This document shows positions 9,165-18,586 of a DNA stretch of 64,000 bases, in pieces. Where the stretch lies: contig JAIQFS010000005.1 of NCBI GenBank assembly GCA_020073145.1, positions 62,001 to 126,000 of the forward strand, in the 5' to 3' direction. The stretch's first letter is position 1. Every line of letters starts with the position of its first letter. The DNA comes from Terriglobia bacterium. Lineage in GTDB: Bacteria; Acidobacteriota; Terriglobia; Bryobacterales; Bryobacteraceae. The notes under the pieces are model-generated. The model did not search any database. It was not told where the DNA came from and saw nothing but the letters and a program-made list of their open reading frames with translations. The position numbers were made by a program, and so were the translations under genes.

Positions 9165-10754
9165 CTACCTGTGAAACTCGTCGCCGGGTTTCCAGTCGGG
9201 AAGCTGGTCCTGATTGGCGATGTCGGTGCCCAGCAGAAGGCCAAATTCGGCGGCCTGCTGGAGGGCGGTGAAATCCCAATCGGAATGAAATTCATCGGAA
9301 GGTTGGTGGTAGTGCTTCTGGTTGAACTCTTCCCAGGCCTTCTGATAAAAGTCGGCGGGCTTTCCGGCAAATTGGGTGGCGTGGTCGATGGAGAACGCCG
9401 GAATCCCCACCTGGGCGAAGGAGAAATGATCGGAGCGGAAATAGTGCCCCTGTTCGGGCTCGCTATCGGGTGAAATGGTGAGATGGAGGCGCCGGGCGAC
9501 GGCCTGGGCCAGCGGCGCGACGGTGGTGCGCTCGGCTCCGTTGATGACCACGTCCTGGGCGCGGCCCCAGGGAAAGAGAGCGTCGTAGTTCAGATCGATG
9601 GCGGTTTTGGCCAGCGGAAACAGAGGATGGGCGGCGTAGAACTGGGAGCCGCGCGTACCGCCTTCTTCGCCGGTCACGGCCAGAAACAGGGCGGAGCGCC
9701 GCGGCTTTTGCGGGCGCGCGGCCCAGGCGCGGGCGAGTTCCAGCAGGACGGCGCAGCCAGTGGCGTTGTCGATGGCGCCATTGTAGATGGCGTCTCCATC
9801 GACCGGATCGCCGACTCCGTAATGATCCCAATGAGCGGAGTAGAGGACCACCTCGTCTTTGAGCTTGGGGTCGCTGCCGGGCACGACGGCGGCCACGTTG
9901 CGGGTTTCGATGCCGCGCACTTTCGACGGGATGCGGCCGCGGATGCGGATGCCGAGCGGGATGGGCCGGAAGTCGCGCGATTCGGAGGCCGCCAGCAGGT
10001 CGTCGACCTTCTTGCCCGCGAGGGCCAGCAGCCGGTCTCCCGCTTCGCGCGAGACCCAGCCGGCGAACGCCAGCGCTGGTTCGCCGGGCGCGAGTTGGAC
10101 CTCCAGATCTTCGCCGCCCCAGGAACTGCGTACCACGTCCCAGCCGTACCCGGCGGTTGGCGTGGTGTGGATGAGGATAGCCGCCACCGCGCCGCGGCGC
10201 AATGCTTCCTCGTACTTATAGGTCCAGCGGCCGTAGTAGGTGAGTGCGCGGCCGTCGAAGAATTTGGGATCGGTGGACGCGGGCTCGTTGGTGAACAGCA
10301 CCAGCACTTTGCCGCGGACGTCCAGGCCTTTGAAATCGTCCCAGTTCCATTCCTTGGCGGCGATGCCGTGGCCGACGAAGACGGCGTCGCCTTCGAATTG
10401 CGTATCCGGTATCTGCTGGAGGCTGGGACCGACGAACTCCGTCAGCCAGGCGAAGGACTCGGTGCGATTCCCGGCCGTCGCGGACAACTCCGCGCCGAGG
10501 CCCGGTTCCACGCCGATGAGCGGCACCTTCTGGAAATAGGTGCCGTTGTCGCCGGCGGGCTGTGCGCCCGCCAGCGCGAACTGGTTGGCGATGTACTCGG
10601 AGGCCAGATCGCCGCCGCGCTGGCCGACGCCGCGGCCTTCGAGCAGATCGCTGGACAGAAACCTGACGTGCTCGCGAATGCGCTCGGCCGAAGGTTGCCC
10701 AGATTGCGCCAGGAGGGGCAGGACCGCAATCACCACCATGCCGATAGACTTCAT
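9165..10754 (-). CDS. M28-family zinc aminopeptidase with PA domain
   Basis: A 529-residue secreted peptidase. ATG 10754 gives a normal signal peptide (MKSIGMVVIAVLPLLAQ); upstream in-frame starts at 10775 and 10823 would add a charged leader and run into the cysD promoter. Residues about 120-250 resemble a protease-associated insert ('VFVGHGI', 'GKVLVLFTNEP'). The M28 metal ligands are visible in order: 'SAHWDH', 'GAIDNATG', 'TGEEGG', 'DLNYDA' and 'FSIDHA'. Family members release N-terminal amino acids or cleave dipeptides in the periplasm or outside the cell. The stop lies 31 bp before the next minus gene. Confidence 0.9.
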   Translation of the reverse strand: MKSIGMVVIAVLPLLAQSGQPSAERIREHVRFLSSDLLEGRGVGQRGGDLASEYIANQFALAGAQPAGDNGTYFQKVPLIGVEPGLGAELSATAGNRTESFAWLTEFVGPSLQQIPDTQFEGDAVFVGHGIAAKEWNWDDFKGLDVRGKVLVLFTNEPASTDPKFFDGRALTYYGRWTYKYEEALRRGAVAAILIHTTPTAGYGWDVVRSSWGGEDLEVQLAPGEPALAFAGWVSREAGDRLLALAGKKVDDLLAASESRDFRPIPLGIRIRGRIPSKVRGIETRNVAAVVPGSDPKLKDEVVLYSAHWDHYGVGDPVDGDAIYNGAIDNATGCAVLLELARAWAARPQKPRRSALFLAVTGEEGGTRGSQFYAAHPLFPLAKTAIDLNYDALFPWGRAQDVVINGAERTTVAPLAQAVARRLHLTISPDSEPEQGHYFRSDHFSFAQVGIPAFSIDHATQFAGKPADFYQKAWEEFNQKHYHQPSDEFHSDWDFTALQQAAEFGLLLGTDIANQDQLPDWKPGDEFHR

Positions 10755-10782
10755 CGTGATTTGGCGGGAGATCATGTATAAT
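10754..10782 (+). promoter_or_regulatory. Candidate sigma-70 promoter for cysDN
   Basis: A perfect TATAAT at 10777-10782 stands about 75 nt before the cysD start. The best -35 at 17-bp spacing (tcgtga, 10754-10759) is poor, so recognition would depend on the -10 or on an activator. It lies in the divergent gap between the M28 gene and cysD. Confidence 0.45.
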
Positions 10783-10857
10783 GAGACAGAAGGACCGGCA
10801 AGGGCGGCCCAATCCCCGACCATAGCACACCGGCACCGCAGTGGAATCTAAGTCCCA

Positions 10858-11763
10858 ATGACCGAACGGATCCTCACGCACTTGCGCGCTCTGGAAGCGG
10901 AGAGCATTCACATCCTGCGGGAAGTGGCGGCGGAATTCCAGAAGCCGGTGATGCTGTACTCGATCGGCAAAGATTCTTCGGTGATGGTGCGGTTGGCGCA
11001 GAAGGCGTTTTACCCGGGCAAGATTCCATTTCCGCTGCTGCACATCGATACCACTTATAAGTTTGGCGAGATGATCGAGTTCCGCGACCGGTTTTGCGCG
11101 GAGCTTGGGGTCCAGCTGATTGTGCACACCAATACCAAGGCAATCGAGGACGGGGCCAACCCGTTCCGGCTGGGCACGCAGAAATGCTGCGCGCTGCTGA
11201 AGACGCGGGCGTTGCTGGATGCGCTGGAACAGGGCGGATACGACGCCGCCTTCGGCGGGGCGCGCCGCGACGAGGAAAAGTCGCGCGCCAAGGAGCGGGT
11301 CTACTCGTTTCGCGATTCCTTCGGCCAGTGGGACCCGAAAAACCAGAGGCCGGAGTTGTGGAACCTGTTCAACAGCCGCCTGGATAAAGGCGAGACCATT
11401 CGCGTGTTTCCGCTCTCCAACTGGACCGAGCTGGATGTATGGCATTACATCTACCTGGAGAACATTCCGATTGTGCCGATGTATTTCGCCAAGGATCGGG
11501 AGATGCTGGTGCGGGGCGGATCGCTGATTCCGCTGGAGCACAACCTGCCGCTCCTGCCAGGGGAAAAGCCGCAGATGGTGATGAGCCGCATGCGCTCATT
11601 GGGCTGCACGTACTGCACGGGTGCGATTCACTCGGAGGCGGACACGCTGCCCAAGATCATCGGGGAGATGATTCAGTTCCGCCGGTCGGAGCGGGAGAAC
11701 CGGGTAATCGACCACGACCAGGAGGGTTCGATGGAGCTGAAGAAGCGGGAGGGGTATTTCTAG
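10858..11763 (+). CDS. cysD: Sulfate adenylyltransferase subunit 2
   Basis: A 301-residue protein of full family length. CysD is the adenylyl-transferring subunit that, with the GTPase CysN, makes adenosine 5'-phosphosulfate from sulfate and ATP in the cytoplasm. The PP-loop '[10 protein letters not shown]' is at residues 35-44, followed by the family hallmarks 'LHIDTTYKF', '[16 protein letters not shown]', '[12 protein letters not shown]' and the C-terminal 'GCTYCTGAI'. The stop TAG shares its G with the GTG start of cysN. The ribosome site before ATG is weak. Confidence 0.95.
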   Translation: MTERILTHLRALEAESIHILREVAAEFQKPVMLYSIGKDSSVMVRLAQKAFYPGKIPFPLLHIDTTYKFGEMIEFRDRFCAELGVQLIVHTNTKAIEDGANPFRLGTQKCCALLKTRALLDALEQGGYDAAFGGARRDEEKSRAKERVYSFRDSFGQWDPKNQRPELWNLFNSRLDKGETIRVFPLSNWTELDVWHYIYLENIPIVPMYFAKDREMLVRGGSLIPLEHNLPLLPGEKPQMVMSRMRSLGCTYCTGAIHSEADTLPKIIGEMIQFRRSERENRVIDHDQEGSMELKKREGYF

Positions 11764-13442
11764 TGGTCTCTCCCGAAGTGGATGTCGAGACGGCGGAATG
11801 GCTGGTCAAGACTGCTCAAACTGAACTGCTGCGCTTCACGACGGCGGGCAGCGTGGACGACGGCAAATCGACGCTCATCGGCCGCCTGCTCTACGATTCC
11901 AAGGGCGTGTATGAGGACCAGCTGGCCTCGGTGCGTAAAGCCACGCGCAACCTGACCACCAATGGGCTCGACCTTTCGCTGCTGACCGATGGGCTGCGGG
12001 CGGAGCGCGAGCAGGGCATCACCATCGACGTGGCCTACCGCTACTTTGCGACCGCCAAGCGAAAGTTCATCATCGCCGACACACCGGGGCACGAGCAGTA
12101 CACGCGCAACATGGCGACCGGGGCCTCGACCGCCAACCTGGCGGTGATCCTGATCGACGCGCGCTACGGCGTGCTGCCGCAATCGCGCCGCCACGCGTTC
12201 CTCGCCACGCTGTTGGGGATTCCGCACCTGGTGGTGGCAGTAAACAAGATGGACCTGGTGGACTATCGGGAAGAAGTGTTCACCTCGATCCGCGCCGATT
12301 TCAAAGCCTTCGCGGATCAGTTGAAAGCCGGGGACATCCAGTTCATTCCGATCAGCGCGCTGCAGGGCGACAACGTGGTGGAACGGAGCGCGCGCACGCC
12401 GTGGTACCGCGGGCCGAGCCTGCTGGAACACCTGGAGACGGTGCCGATCGACCGCGATCTCAACCTGACCGACCTGCGTTTCCCGGTGCAGTACGTGATC
12501 CGGCCGGACCTGGATTTTCGCGGCTTCGCCGGGCAGATCGCGTCGGGCGTGATGCGCAAGGGGGACGCCGTTACGGTACTGCCTTCGGGCAGAACCAGCC
12601 GGGTCAAGTCGATTGTCACCTATGACGGCGAGCTGGAAGAGGCGTTTGCGCCGATGTCGGTGACGGTTTGCCTGGAGGACGAAATCGATATCAGCCGCGG
12701 GGACATGCTGGTGCGCGCCGACAATGCGCCGTACGCCGGGCGGCGCTTCGAAGCTACGGTAGTGTGGATGAACGAGAAGCCGATGGAACCGCACCGGCCG
12801 TACTTGTTGAAGCACAGCACGCAAATGGTGCAGGCGCGGGTGCGGGAGATCCGGCACCGGGTGGACATCAACACGCTGGGCCACGAGCGCGCCAGCCACC
12901 TGCAGCTCAACGAAATCGGCGTGGTGGCGGTGGAAGCGCAGCGGCCCGTGTTCTTCGACGCGTACCGCCAGAACCGCGCCACCGGCGCGTTTATCCTGAT
13001 CGACCCCATCACCAATGAGACCCTGGGCGCGGGCATGATCGCGCGTCCGGACACGCACCACCATTCCGGCCCGGTGACGGAAGCGGAGCGACTGGCGCGG
13101 ATCGGGCACCGGCCGTACGTGATCCGGCTGGGCAAGGGGACTCTGGAGACGGCGCAACTGGTCGAGCGGCATCTATTCGATCTGGGCTACCTGGTGCATG
13201 TGGCGGCGGGGCGGGAGCCCGGTGCGGAGGCGGTCCGCACTGCGTTTCAAGCCGGCCTGGTGTTGATTCAATTCGGCGCTCCGGCGGAAACCGCGCTGCC
13301 GGGTGGAATTCCGGTCGATCAGGTGGTCACACTCGACTGTGCGCAGTTCGCCGAAGACAGCGATCTGCTGGAGGCGGTGGTCGGGATCCTGGGCAGCGGC
13401 AACGCGGGCAATGTGCGGCTGACCGACGGCGCGGGGATCTAG
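11763..13442 (+). CDS. cysN: Sulfate adenylyltransferase subunit 1 with degenerate APS-kinase-like tail
   Basis: A 559-residue GTPase starting at GTG 11763, which overlaps the cysD stop by one base and has GGGAGGGG about 9 nt upstream. G1 is 'GSVDDGKST' (29-37), followed by 'DTPGHEQY' (G3) and 'VNKMDLVD' (G4), then EF-Tu-like beta-barrels. Ordinary CysN ends near 475 residues and CysN-CysC fusions near 620-640. Here residues about 446-559 resemble the shape of an APS kinase ('[19 protein letters not shown]', '[13 protein letters not shown]', '[13 protein letters not shown]') but the P-loop GLxGSGKS and the DGDNVR motif are missing. The tail is therefore probably non-catalytic. No separate cysC is in the window. 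Confidence 0.92.
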   Translation: MVSPEVDVETAEWLVKTAQTELLRFTTAGSVDDGKSTLIGRLLYDSKGVYEDQLASVRKATRNLTTNGLDLSLLTDGLRAEREQGITIDVAYRYFATAKRKFIIADTPGHEQYTRNMATGASTANLAVILIDARYGVLPQSRRHAFLATLLGIPHLVVAVNKMDLVDYREEVFTSIRADFKAFADQLKAGDIQFIPISALQGDNVVERSARTPWYRGPSLLEHLETVPIDRDLNLTDLRFPVQYVIRPDLDFRGFAGQIASGVMRKGDAVTVLPSGRTSRVKSIVTYDGELEEAFAPMSVTVCLEDEIDISRGDMLVRADNAPYAGRRFEATVVWMNEKPMEPHRPYLLKHSTQMVQARVREIRHRVDINTLGHERASHLQLNEIGVVAVEAQRPVFFDAYRQNRATGAFILIDPITNETLGAGMIARPDTHHHSGPVTEAERLARIGHRPYVIRLGKGTLETAQLVERHLFDLGYLVHVAAGREPGAEAVRTAFQAGLVLIQFGAPAETALPGGIPVDQVVTLDCAQFAEDSDLLEAVVGILGSGNAGNVRLTDGAGI

Positions 13443-13468
13443 CGCGGGACCGGTGCGTCGGAGCAGCG

Positions 13469-13885
13469 TCACTCCTCCGGTTCAATCCCGAGCGTTTCCA
13501 GAATGGCGTCCACGTCGGCGAGGCGCACGCAGACGTCCTGTTTTAGGAGCGCCGGCGTGGCGCGCTCGTCGAACGCCTGAAACAAGGCCATCTTGGCGAT
13601 GGCGTAGCGCTCGGTGGCCGTGAGCGCGCGAGTATGGGCCTGCTCCCAGGCATGGACGGCGTCATCGGCCAGCAACACGCGAACCACGATGCCCGACTTG
13701 CGGCCGGCCCAGACGCGAAAGACGAATTCGGTCCCGGTTTCGGCTCGAGCCTTACGGTACGAACGATACCCTTCGTAGAAGTATTGATAGGCATAGCCGG
13801 TCTGCGCGGAGTAGGTCTTCAGGCGGCGGATGGAAGGCGCGCCGGATAAAGACCCGAGTCTTGTCGAGAAGAAGCTCCGAAACAC
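13469..13885 (-). CDS. Conserved hypothetical protein
   Basis: A 138-residue protein from a GTG start without an obvious ribosome site. It contains an aromatic-rich segment 'TGYAYQYFYEGYRSY' (about 29-43), then 'FVFRVWAG' and an alpha-helical C-terminus with 'ERYAIAKMALFQAFDE'. There is no signal peptide and no recognisable domain. The composition matches the neighbourhood, so it is likely native. It faces cysN tail-to-tail. The start could be a little further in, since the first 20 residues are low-information. Confidence 0.6.
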   Translation of the reverse strand: MFRSFFSTRLGSLSGAPSIRRLKTYSAQTGYAYQYFYEGYRSYRKARAETGTEFVFRVWAGRKSGIVVRVLLADDAVHAWEQAHTRALTATERYAIAKMALFQAFDERATPALLKQDVCVRLADVDAILETLGIEPEE

Positions 13886-13927
13886 GATTAACTGTTCCAG
13901 TAGTACGAAAAAGTACCGCTAAAACCA

Positions 13928-13956
13928 TTGACAAGCATAGCAGGCTGGAGTAAGAC
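13928..13956 (+). promoter_or_regulatory. Possible promoter (perfect -35, weak -10)
   Basis: TTGACA at 13928-13933 is followed after 17 bp by TAAGAC at 13951-13956. The -35 is a perfect match and the -10 is poor. It would start a transcript about 300 nt before the MqnA/MqnD-type gene, running through the structured-looking segment described next. Confidence 0.3.
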
Positions 13957-14150
13957 TGAAGGTGGAATCGGAAGATTCCATGCTGGCTCTCCCAGGGTCG
14001 GCAGGAGGTGACATATAGAGCCGGGCCAGAAACAGGGCGGCCTCACCTCCAGTGAGTGACCATGCGGTAGAGGAAGTACTGAACGGTTGGATTCACCGGT
14101 GCTTGGCAGTACGAAGCACAGCGCTTGATGCGCAAAACGGATGACCGCCA
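13957..14150 (+). ncRNA. Candidate structured RNA or long 5' leader
   Basis: The 387-base gap 13886-14272 has no convincing gene but several nested inverted repeats: a 7-bp stem closed by a GGAA tetraloop (13963-13980); GGAGGTGA at 14004-14011 pairing with TCACCTCC at 14043-14050; and GTACTG at 14076-14081 pairing with CAGTAC at 14107-14112. The second pair would hide an anti-Shine-Dalgarno-complementary sequence. It does not match the conserved cores of tmRNA, RNase P, SRP RNA or a common riboswitch that I can recall. It could be a leader of the next gene or an independent RNA. Confidence 0.3.
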
Positions 14151-14272
14151 ACAGAAGCTTCCGAGGTCGCACACTGGATCGGTGACCGCCCTTTTCGTTT
14201 TTTCGGCGGCTCCTCACCGCCGCGCCCTCGGTTCTCTGATCCCCCCTGGTGTACACTGGAGTATTCCAACTT

Positions 14273-15118
14273 ATGACCTCGGTAGCTCCCCAGGAAATTG
14301 TTGCCGCCCATAGTCCCGATTCCGATGACGCGTTCATGTTCTACGGGCTGGCAACGAAGAAGGTCCGTTCGGCCAGAATCTCGTTCCGCCACGTTCTTGA
14401 GGACATCGAGACCCTGAATCGAAAAGCGATCGAAGGCTGCTATGGGCTCAGCGCGATTTCCTACCACGCGTACCCGTATGTCGCCGATAAGTATGTGCTG
14501 ATGGCCAGCGGCTCCAGCATTGGAGATGGCTACGGGCCGATGATCATTTCCACTCGCCCGATGGAACCCGACGATCTCAAAGGTAAACGCGTGGCCGTTC
14601 CGGGCAAGCTGACTACGGCGTATCTGGCCTGCAAGCTCTTCCAGCCGGATTTCGAGCCCGTGATCACGCGCTTCGATCAGATTACGAACGCCGTGAAGGA
14701 ACGCACGGTGGATGCCGGGCTGATCATCCACGAAGCCCAGCTGACCTTTGATAAAGAGGGCTTCCACCGCGTGGTCGACCTGGGCCGGTGGTTCAAGACC
14801 GCCTACGGTTTGCCGCTGCCGTTGGGTGGCAATGTGCTGCTGCGCTCGTTGGATTCGGACGTTCAAAGCGAGTGCTGCCGGTTGATGCGCGACAGCATTC
14901 AGTACGCGCTGGACAACCACGACGAAGCCCTGCAGTACGCCATGCAGTTCGCGCGCGACATGGAGCCGCGGCTGGCGGAGAAGTTCGTGGGGATGTACGT
15001 CAACCACTTCACGGTGGACGGCGGCGACATCGTGCCCCAGGCCGCGCAGAAACTGCTCGACCTGGGTTTCGAAGCCGGGCTCATTCCCAAGCGCGTCCAA
15101 GTCGAGTTCGTCCGGTAG
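14273..15118 (+). CDS. MqnA/MqnD/substrate-binding family protein (futalosine menaquinone pathway type)
   Basis: A 281-residue protein of the menaquinone-biosynthesis fold related to periplasmic binding proteins. The N-terminal 'AAHSPDSDDAFMFYGL' is the MqnD-type substrate motif region, and 'YGPMIIS', 'GKRVAVPGKLTTAY' and 'DAGLIIHEAQLTF' follow in family order. MqnD converts cyclic de-hypoxanthine futalosine to dihydroxynaphthoate; MqnA makes futalosine precursors. The motif variant SPDSDD (rather than SPCPND) leaves the exact step unsure. There is no signal peptide. ATG 14273 is preferred; GTG 14249 adds eight residues. Confidence 0.8.
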   Translation: MTSVAPQEIVAAHSPDSDDAFMFYGLATKKVRSARISFRHVLEDIETLNRKAIEGCYGLSAISYHAYPYVADKYVLMASGSSIGDGYGPMIISTRPMEPDDLKGKRVAVPGKLTTAYLACKLFQPDFEPVITRFDQITNAVKERTVDAGLIIHEAQLTFDKEGFHRVVDLGRWFKTAYGLPLPLGGNVLLRSLDSDVQSECCRLMRDSIQYALDNHDEALQYAMQFARDMEPRLAEKFVGMYVNHFTVDGGDIVPQAAQKLLDLGFEAGLIPKRVQVEFVR

Positions 15119-15204
15119 GACGAATGCGCCGCCGGGCGGGGAGCCGCCGGGAAAGGCGCTACCGACCGGACACGCCGATTCACCCGCCGGAGTACAGTAG
15201 AAAT

Positions 15205-16473
15205 ATGAACTTCTACCGAGCGGTCCTGGTGACTCTGGTTGCCCTGTTGCCTCTGGCGGCCGCCGACGTGACTCCCAAAGACGTTCGAGAGGCGGCCAAG
15301 GCGGGCTCCAACGCACTTCCGCAACTGCAAGAATTCTTGAAGAACTCGGACCTCGACGTGCGCATCGAGGCGGTCAAACAGATCACGCAAATTGGCACCC
15401 TGCGCAGTCTCGATCCGCTGATTGGGGCCACTCAGGACAACGACCCCGAAGTGCAGATCCGCGCCACCGACGGTCTGGTGAATTTTTATCTGCCGGGCTA
15501 TGTGCAGACCGGCTTCGCCTCCTCGATCAAGCGCGTCGGCAGCAGCATTAAGGGGAAGTTCACCGACACCAACGACCAGGTGATCGATGCGTACATGATG
15601 GTGAGGCCGGAGGTGATCGCCGCGCTCGGGAAACTGGCGCGAGGCGGGGGCGACACGGAGGCGCGGGCGAATGCGGCGCGCGCCGTCGGGATTCTGCGCG
15701 GCAAGGCGGCCGTGCCCGATCTGCTGGAGGCGATCCACTCCAAGGACACCGACGTAATCTACGAGTCGCTCAGCGCGTTGCAGAAGATTCGCGATGAATC
15801 CGCCGCGCCGCGCATTAGCTTCCTGCTGCGCGATTTCAATCCGAAGGTGCAGGTGGCGGCGATCGAGACCACCGGCCTGCTGCAAAACAAGGACGCGGTT
15901 CCGGACCTGACGGATGCCTTGAACCGGGCGCGGAACGCCGCTGTACGCCGCGCCGCGCTCACCGCCATCGCCATGCTGCCCGTCCCCGCCAGCCGGCCGC
16001 TCTATGAGCGCTACCTGACGGATAAAGACGATAAGATGCGGGCGGCCGCGGCCGAGGGCTTCGCGCGGCTGCACGATCCGGCCGATCTGCCCATGCTCGA
16101 GAGAGCCTGGATGGACGAAGGCAAGACCCCACCGCGGCTGGCTCTGGCCTTTGCGCAGGCGATGCTGGGAAAGACCGAGATCAGTGAATTCAGCCCGCTG
16201 ACCTCCCTGATCAACACGCTGAATTCGTCATCCTGGGAAGGCGTGGCCTTCGCCTACCTGGTGGAACTGGCGCGCGACGAGCGGGTGCGGACAGCGCTGT
16301 ATGCGCCGCTCGACAGCGGCACCAAGGACGAGAAAATCGGACTGGCGCGCGTGCTGGGGCGGAGCGGCGATCAGCAGTCGATCGACCACCTCCAAAAACT
16401 GAGCACCGATCCGGACGCGGAGGTGGCGCAGGAAGGCACACGGGCGCTGCGCACGTTGAAAGCCCGGTTGTAG
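15205..16473 (+). CDS. Secreted HEAT-repeat protein
   Basis: A 422-residue protein starting at ATG 15205 with a signal peptide (MNFYRAVLVTLVALLPLAAA). The mature part consists of HEAT/PBS-like helical pairs about 30 residues apart, for instance 'DLDVRIEAVKQITQIGT', 'DPEVQIRATDGLVNFY', 'NPKVQVAAIETTGLLQN', 'DDKMRAAAAEGFARL' and 'DAEVAQEGTRALRTL'. Such repeats serve as protein-binding scaffolds. No catalytic domain is present. It follows the MqnD-type gene by 86 bp and meets a convergent small gene at its end. Confidence 0.75.
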   Translation: MNFYRAVLVTLVALLPLAAADVTPKDVREAAKAGSNALPQLQEFLKNSDLDVRIEAVKQITQIGTLRSLDPLIGATQDNDPEVQIRATDGLVNFYLPGYVQTGFASSIKRVGSSIKGKFTDTNDQVIDAYMMVRPEVIAALGKLARGGGDTEARANAARAVGILRGKAAVPDLLEAIHSKDTDVIYESLSALQKIRDESAAPRISFLLRDFNPKVQVAAIETTGLLQNKDAVPDLTDALNRARNAAVRRAALTAIAMLPVPASRPLYERYLTDKDDKMRAAAAEGFARLHDPADLPMLERAWMDEGKTPPRLALAFAQAMLGKTEISEFSPLTSLINTLNSSSWEGVAFAYLVELARDERVRTALYAPLDSGTKDEKIGLARVLGRSGDQQSIDHLQKLSTDPDAEVAQEGTRALRTLKARL

Positions 16474-16504
16474 CGGGACTTCGGCGCGGGAAGCGTCTGA
16501 AAAA

Positions 16505-16714
16505 CTACTTCGCCTTCTTCTGCTTCTGCTGGCCGACGCGGACCTTGAAGTGGAGGACCTTGGATTCCTGGAACGCCTTGTGATCGTGGCGCGCCACGGC
16601 GTCCGACAAGTACTTGTCGACGCTGGCGTCCTTGGGGAGGACGGCCATCAGGGTGAAATTGTCATTGCAGGTGGGGCAGAAGGGCCGGAATCGCTTTACA
16701 TTCGGAATCGCCAT
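16505..16714 (-). CDS. Small CPTC-motif protein
   Basis: A 69-residue protein. ATG 16714 has GGAG upstream and begins 'MAIPNVKRFRPFCPTCNDNF'; longer in-frame extension lacks conserved character. The single CPTC pair near residue 13 resembles half of a zinc ribbon or a redox CxxC site, and the C-terminus is strongly basic (GQQKQKKAK), suggesting nucleic-acid or ribosome contact. With only two cysteines it would have to dimerise to form a full zinc site. No family was recognised. Confidence 0.5.
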   Translation of the reverse strand: MAIPNVKRFRPFCPTCNDNFTLMAVLPKDASVDKYLSDAVARHDHKAFQESKVLHFKVRVGQQKQKKAK

Positions 16715-16752
16715 AACTCCATTTATTCTACCAAAGAGCGGCGGCCGGCGGA

Positions 16753-18534
16753 TCACTCCCGTCCGGCGTACAGTTCGTTGATGTGCTCCTGAAAGTTTTC
16801 CAGGGCGCGGGTGCGCCGTACTTTCATGGTGGCGGTCAGTTCGCCGCGCTCGATGGAAAAATCGCGCGGCAGCACGCGGTACTTGCGAACCTGCTCGAAC
16901 GGGGCGAGTTGCCGGTTGACCCGCTGGACCGTCTTCTGAATCTCGGCCAGGACGGGCGGGGCTTGCGCCACTTCGTCGGCCGGGCGGTTCTTCCATTCCC
17001 CCATCCCTTTCAACCCCACCGCCGCGCCCGGGTTGACGGTGAACAGCGCCGTCAGGTACGGCAGGCGGTCGCCGATCAGCAGCACCTGGCTGATGAGCGG
17101 CTCCATCTTGAAGAGGTTCTCGACCCGCGCGGGAAAGACTTTCTTGCCGGTGGAGGAAACGATCAGCTCCTTCTTGCGGCCGGTGATGAAGACGTAGCCG
17201 CGGGCGTCGATGTGGCCCAGGTCGCCGGTATGCAGCCAGCCGTCGCGCAAGACTTCGGCGGTGGTGGCGGGATCGTGAAGGTAGCCGAGGAACAGGCAGG
17301 CGCTCCGGATGAGCAGTTCGCCATCCTCCGCCAGCCGCATCTCAACGCCGGGCAGAGGCTTTCCGATGCTGCCGGGTTGCGGGGCGTCGAGCGGATTGAG
17401 GGTGGCCACGCCGCCTTCGGTCAGCCCGTAGCCTTCGATGAGCGGCATGCCGATGGCTTCGTAGAATTCGGCCAGGTCTTTGCCCAGCGGGGCGGCGCCG
17501 GACGCGGCCACGCGGATGCGCCCGCCGAAGCGCGCCCGGATCTTTCGGAAGAGCAGCCGGTCCGCCAACGCCAGCGGCGCCCGAAGGCGTAGGGGAACGG
17601 GCTGGCCCTGGCGCCGGTGGCGCGCCGCCGCCAGCGATAATCCCAAGGCCGCGTAAAACACTTTGCGCACGGCGGCCGGGCGCTTGTTGAGCTCCGTGCA
17701 GATGCTGGAATAGATCCTCTCCCACATGCGCGGAGGGGCCAGCAGGATGGTGGGGCGAACGGCGCGGATCTCCTGCGGCAGTTTTAAGAGGCTCTCGGAA
17801 AACGTCACCGGCATGCCGCAGCGCAGCGGCAAAAACTCCATCACCACGCGCTGCGCGATGTGCGCCGAAGGAAGAAACGCGACGGTAGCGTCGGCGGGGC
17901 CGAGTGGCAGCACCGCCGGTCCCATATCGATGTTGGAAACCAGGGCGTGATGGGAGACCAGCGCCATTTTGGGTTCGCCGGTGGCGCCGGAGGTGAGATA
18001 GAGGATGGCGGGATCGGACGGCTGCACCGCGTCGCGCAGGCGTTCGCCGAGCCCCGGGTCTTGGGCCAGCGCCGCGCGCCCTTGCTCGCGCAGCGCATCG
18101 AGAGAGAGCGCTCCCTCGGCTTCCCCGGTGAGCAGAATCCAATGCCGCACGGCGGCGCCGCGCAGGGGTTGCCAGGTCTTGGGATCTTCGACAAACGCGG
18201 CGACAGCGCCGGCCGTCTGCAGCGTCGCAATCAGGTCGGCGGCGGGGTAGTTGGGATAGAGCGCGGCAGAGACCGAGCCGTTCGCCATGATGCCCAAATC
18301 GGCGAGGTAGAACTCCAGCCGGGTTTCTGAATTCAGGGCGACAATGTCGCCGTTGCCGACTCCCAACGCGCGGAGACCGGCGGCAATTTCTTCGGCGGCG
18401 CACCGGTATTGGTTCCAGGAAACCGTGACGTAAGCGCCGCGGGAAGCGGGCTGGCGCAAGGCGGGTGCATCGCCGTACTGGCGCGCGGTTTCTTCGAGAA
18501 CCTGGCAGACGGTTCGCGGCGGCACACCCTGCAC
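16753..18534 (-). CDS. AMP-dependent long-chain acyl-CoA synthetase
   Basis: A 593-residue member of the ANL adenylating superfamily, normal in length for FadD/FAA1-type fatty acid-CoA ligases. The AMP-binding P-loop 'YLTSGATGEPKMALVSH' deviates slightly from the usual TSGTTGxPKG. Other landmarks are 'EGYGLTEGG', 'DGWLHTGDLG' and the C-terminal lysine region 'MKVRRTRALENF'. The family activates fatty acids to acyl-AMP and then acyl-CoA. The substrate cannot be told from sequence. It is a single-gene unit on the minus strand. Confidence 0.9.
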   Translation of the reverse strand: MQGVPPRTVCQVLEETARQYGDAPALRQPASRGAYVTVSWNQYRCAAEEIAAGLRALGVGNGDIVALNSETRLEFYLADLGIMANGSVSAALYPNYPAADLIATLQTAGAVAAFVEDPKTWQPLRGAAVRHWILLTGEAEGALSLDALREQGRAALAQDPGLGERLRDAVQPSDPAILYLTSGATGEPKMALVSHHALVSNIDMGPAVLPLGPADATVAFLPSAHIAQRVVMEFLPLRCGMPVTFSESLLKLPQEIRAVRPTILLAPPRMWERIYSSICTELNKRPAAVRKVFYAALGLSLAAARHRRQGQPVPLRLRAPLALADRLLFRKIRARFGGRIRVAASGAAPLGKDLAEFYEAIGMPLIEGYGLTEGGVATLNPLDAPQPGSIGKPLPGVEMRLAEDGELLIRSACLFLGYLHDPATTAEVLRDGWLHTGDLGHIDARGYVFITGRKKELIVSSTGKKVFPARVENLFKMEPLISQVLLIGDRLPYLTALFTVNPGAAVGLKGMGEWKNRPADEVAQAPPVLAEIQKTVQRVNRQLAPFEQVRKYRVLPRDFSIERGELTATMKVRRTRALENFQEHINELYAGRE

Positions 18535-18586
18535 TGTAACATGACCCCCCGGGCGGGTCTGCCGGGCCGGGAGGGGAGGCTGGGCT

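Noticed and set aside
9483-10781. Long plus-strand open frame opposite the M28 peptidase
   Set aside because: It is an antisense shadow caused by high GC; the minus-strand frame has all M28 metal-binding motifs.
14201-14223. CGGCGG-ctcctca-CCGCCG hairpin with nearby T-run as terminator
   Set aside because: The T-run precedes the hairpin on the plus strand and would be A-rich on the minus strand, so the order is wrong in both directions.
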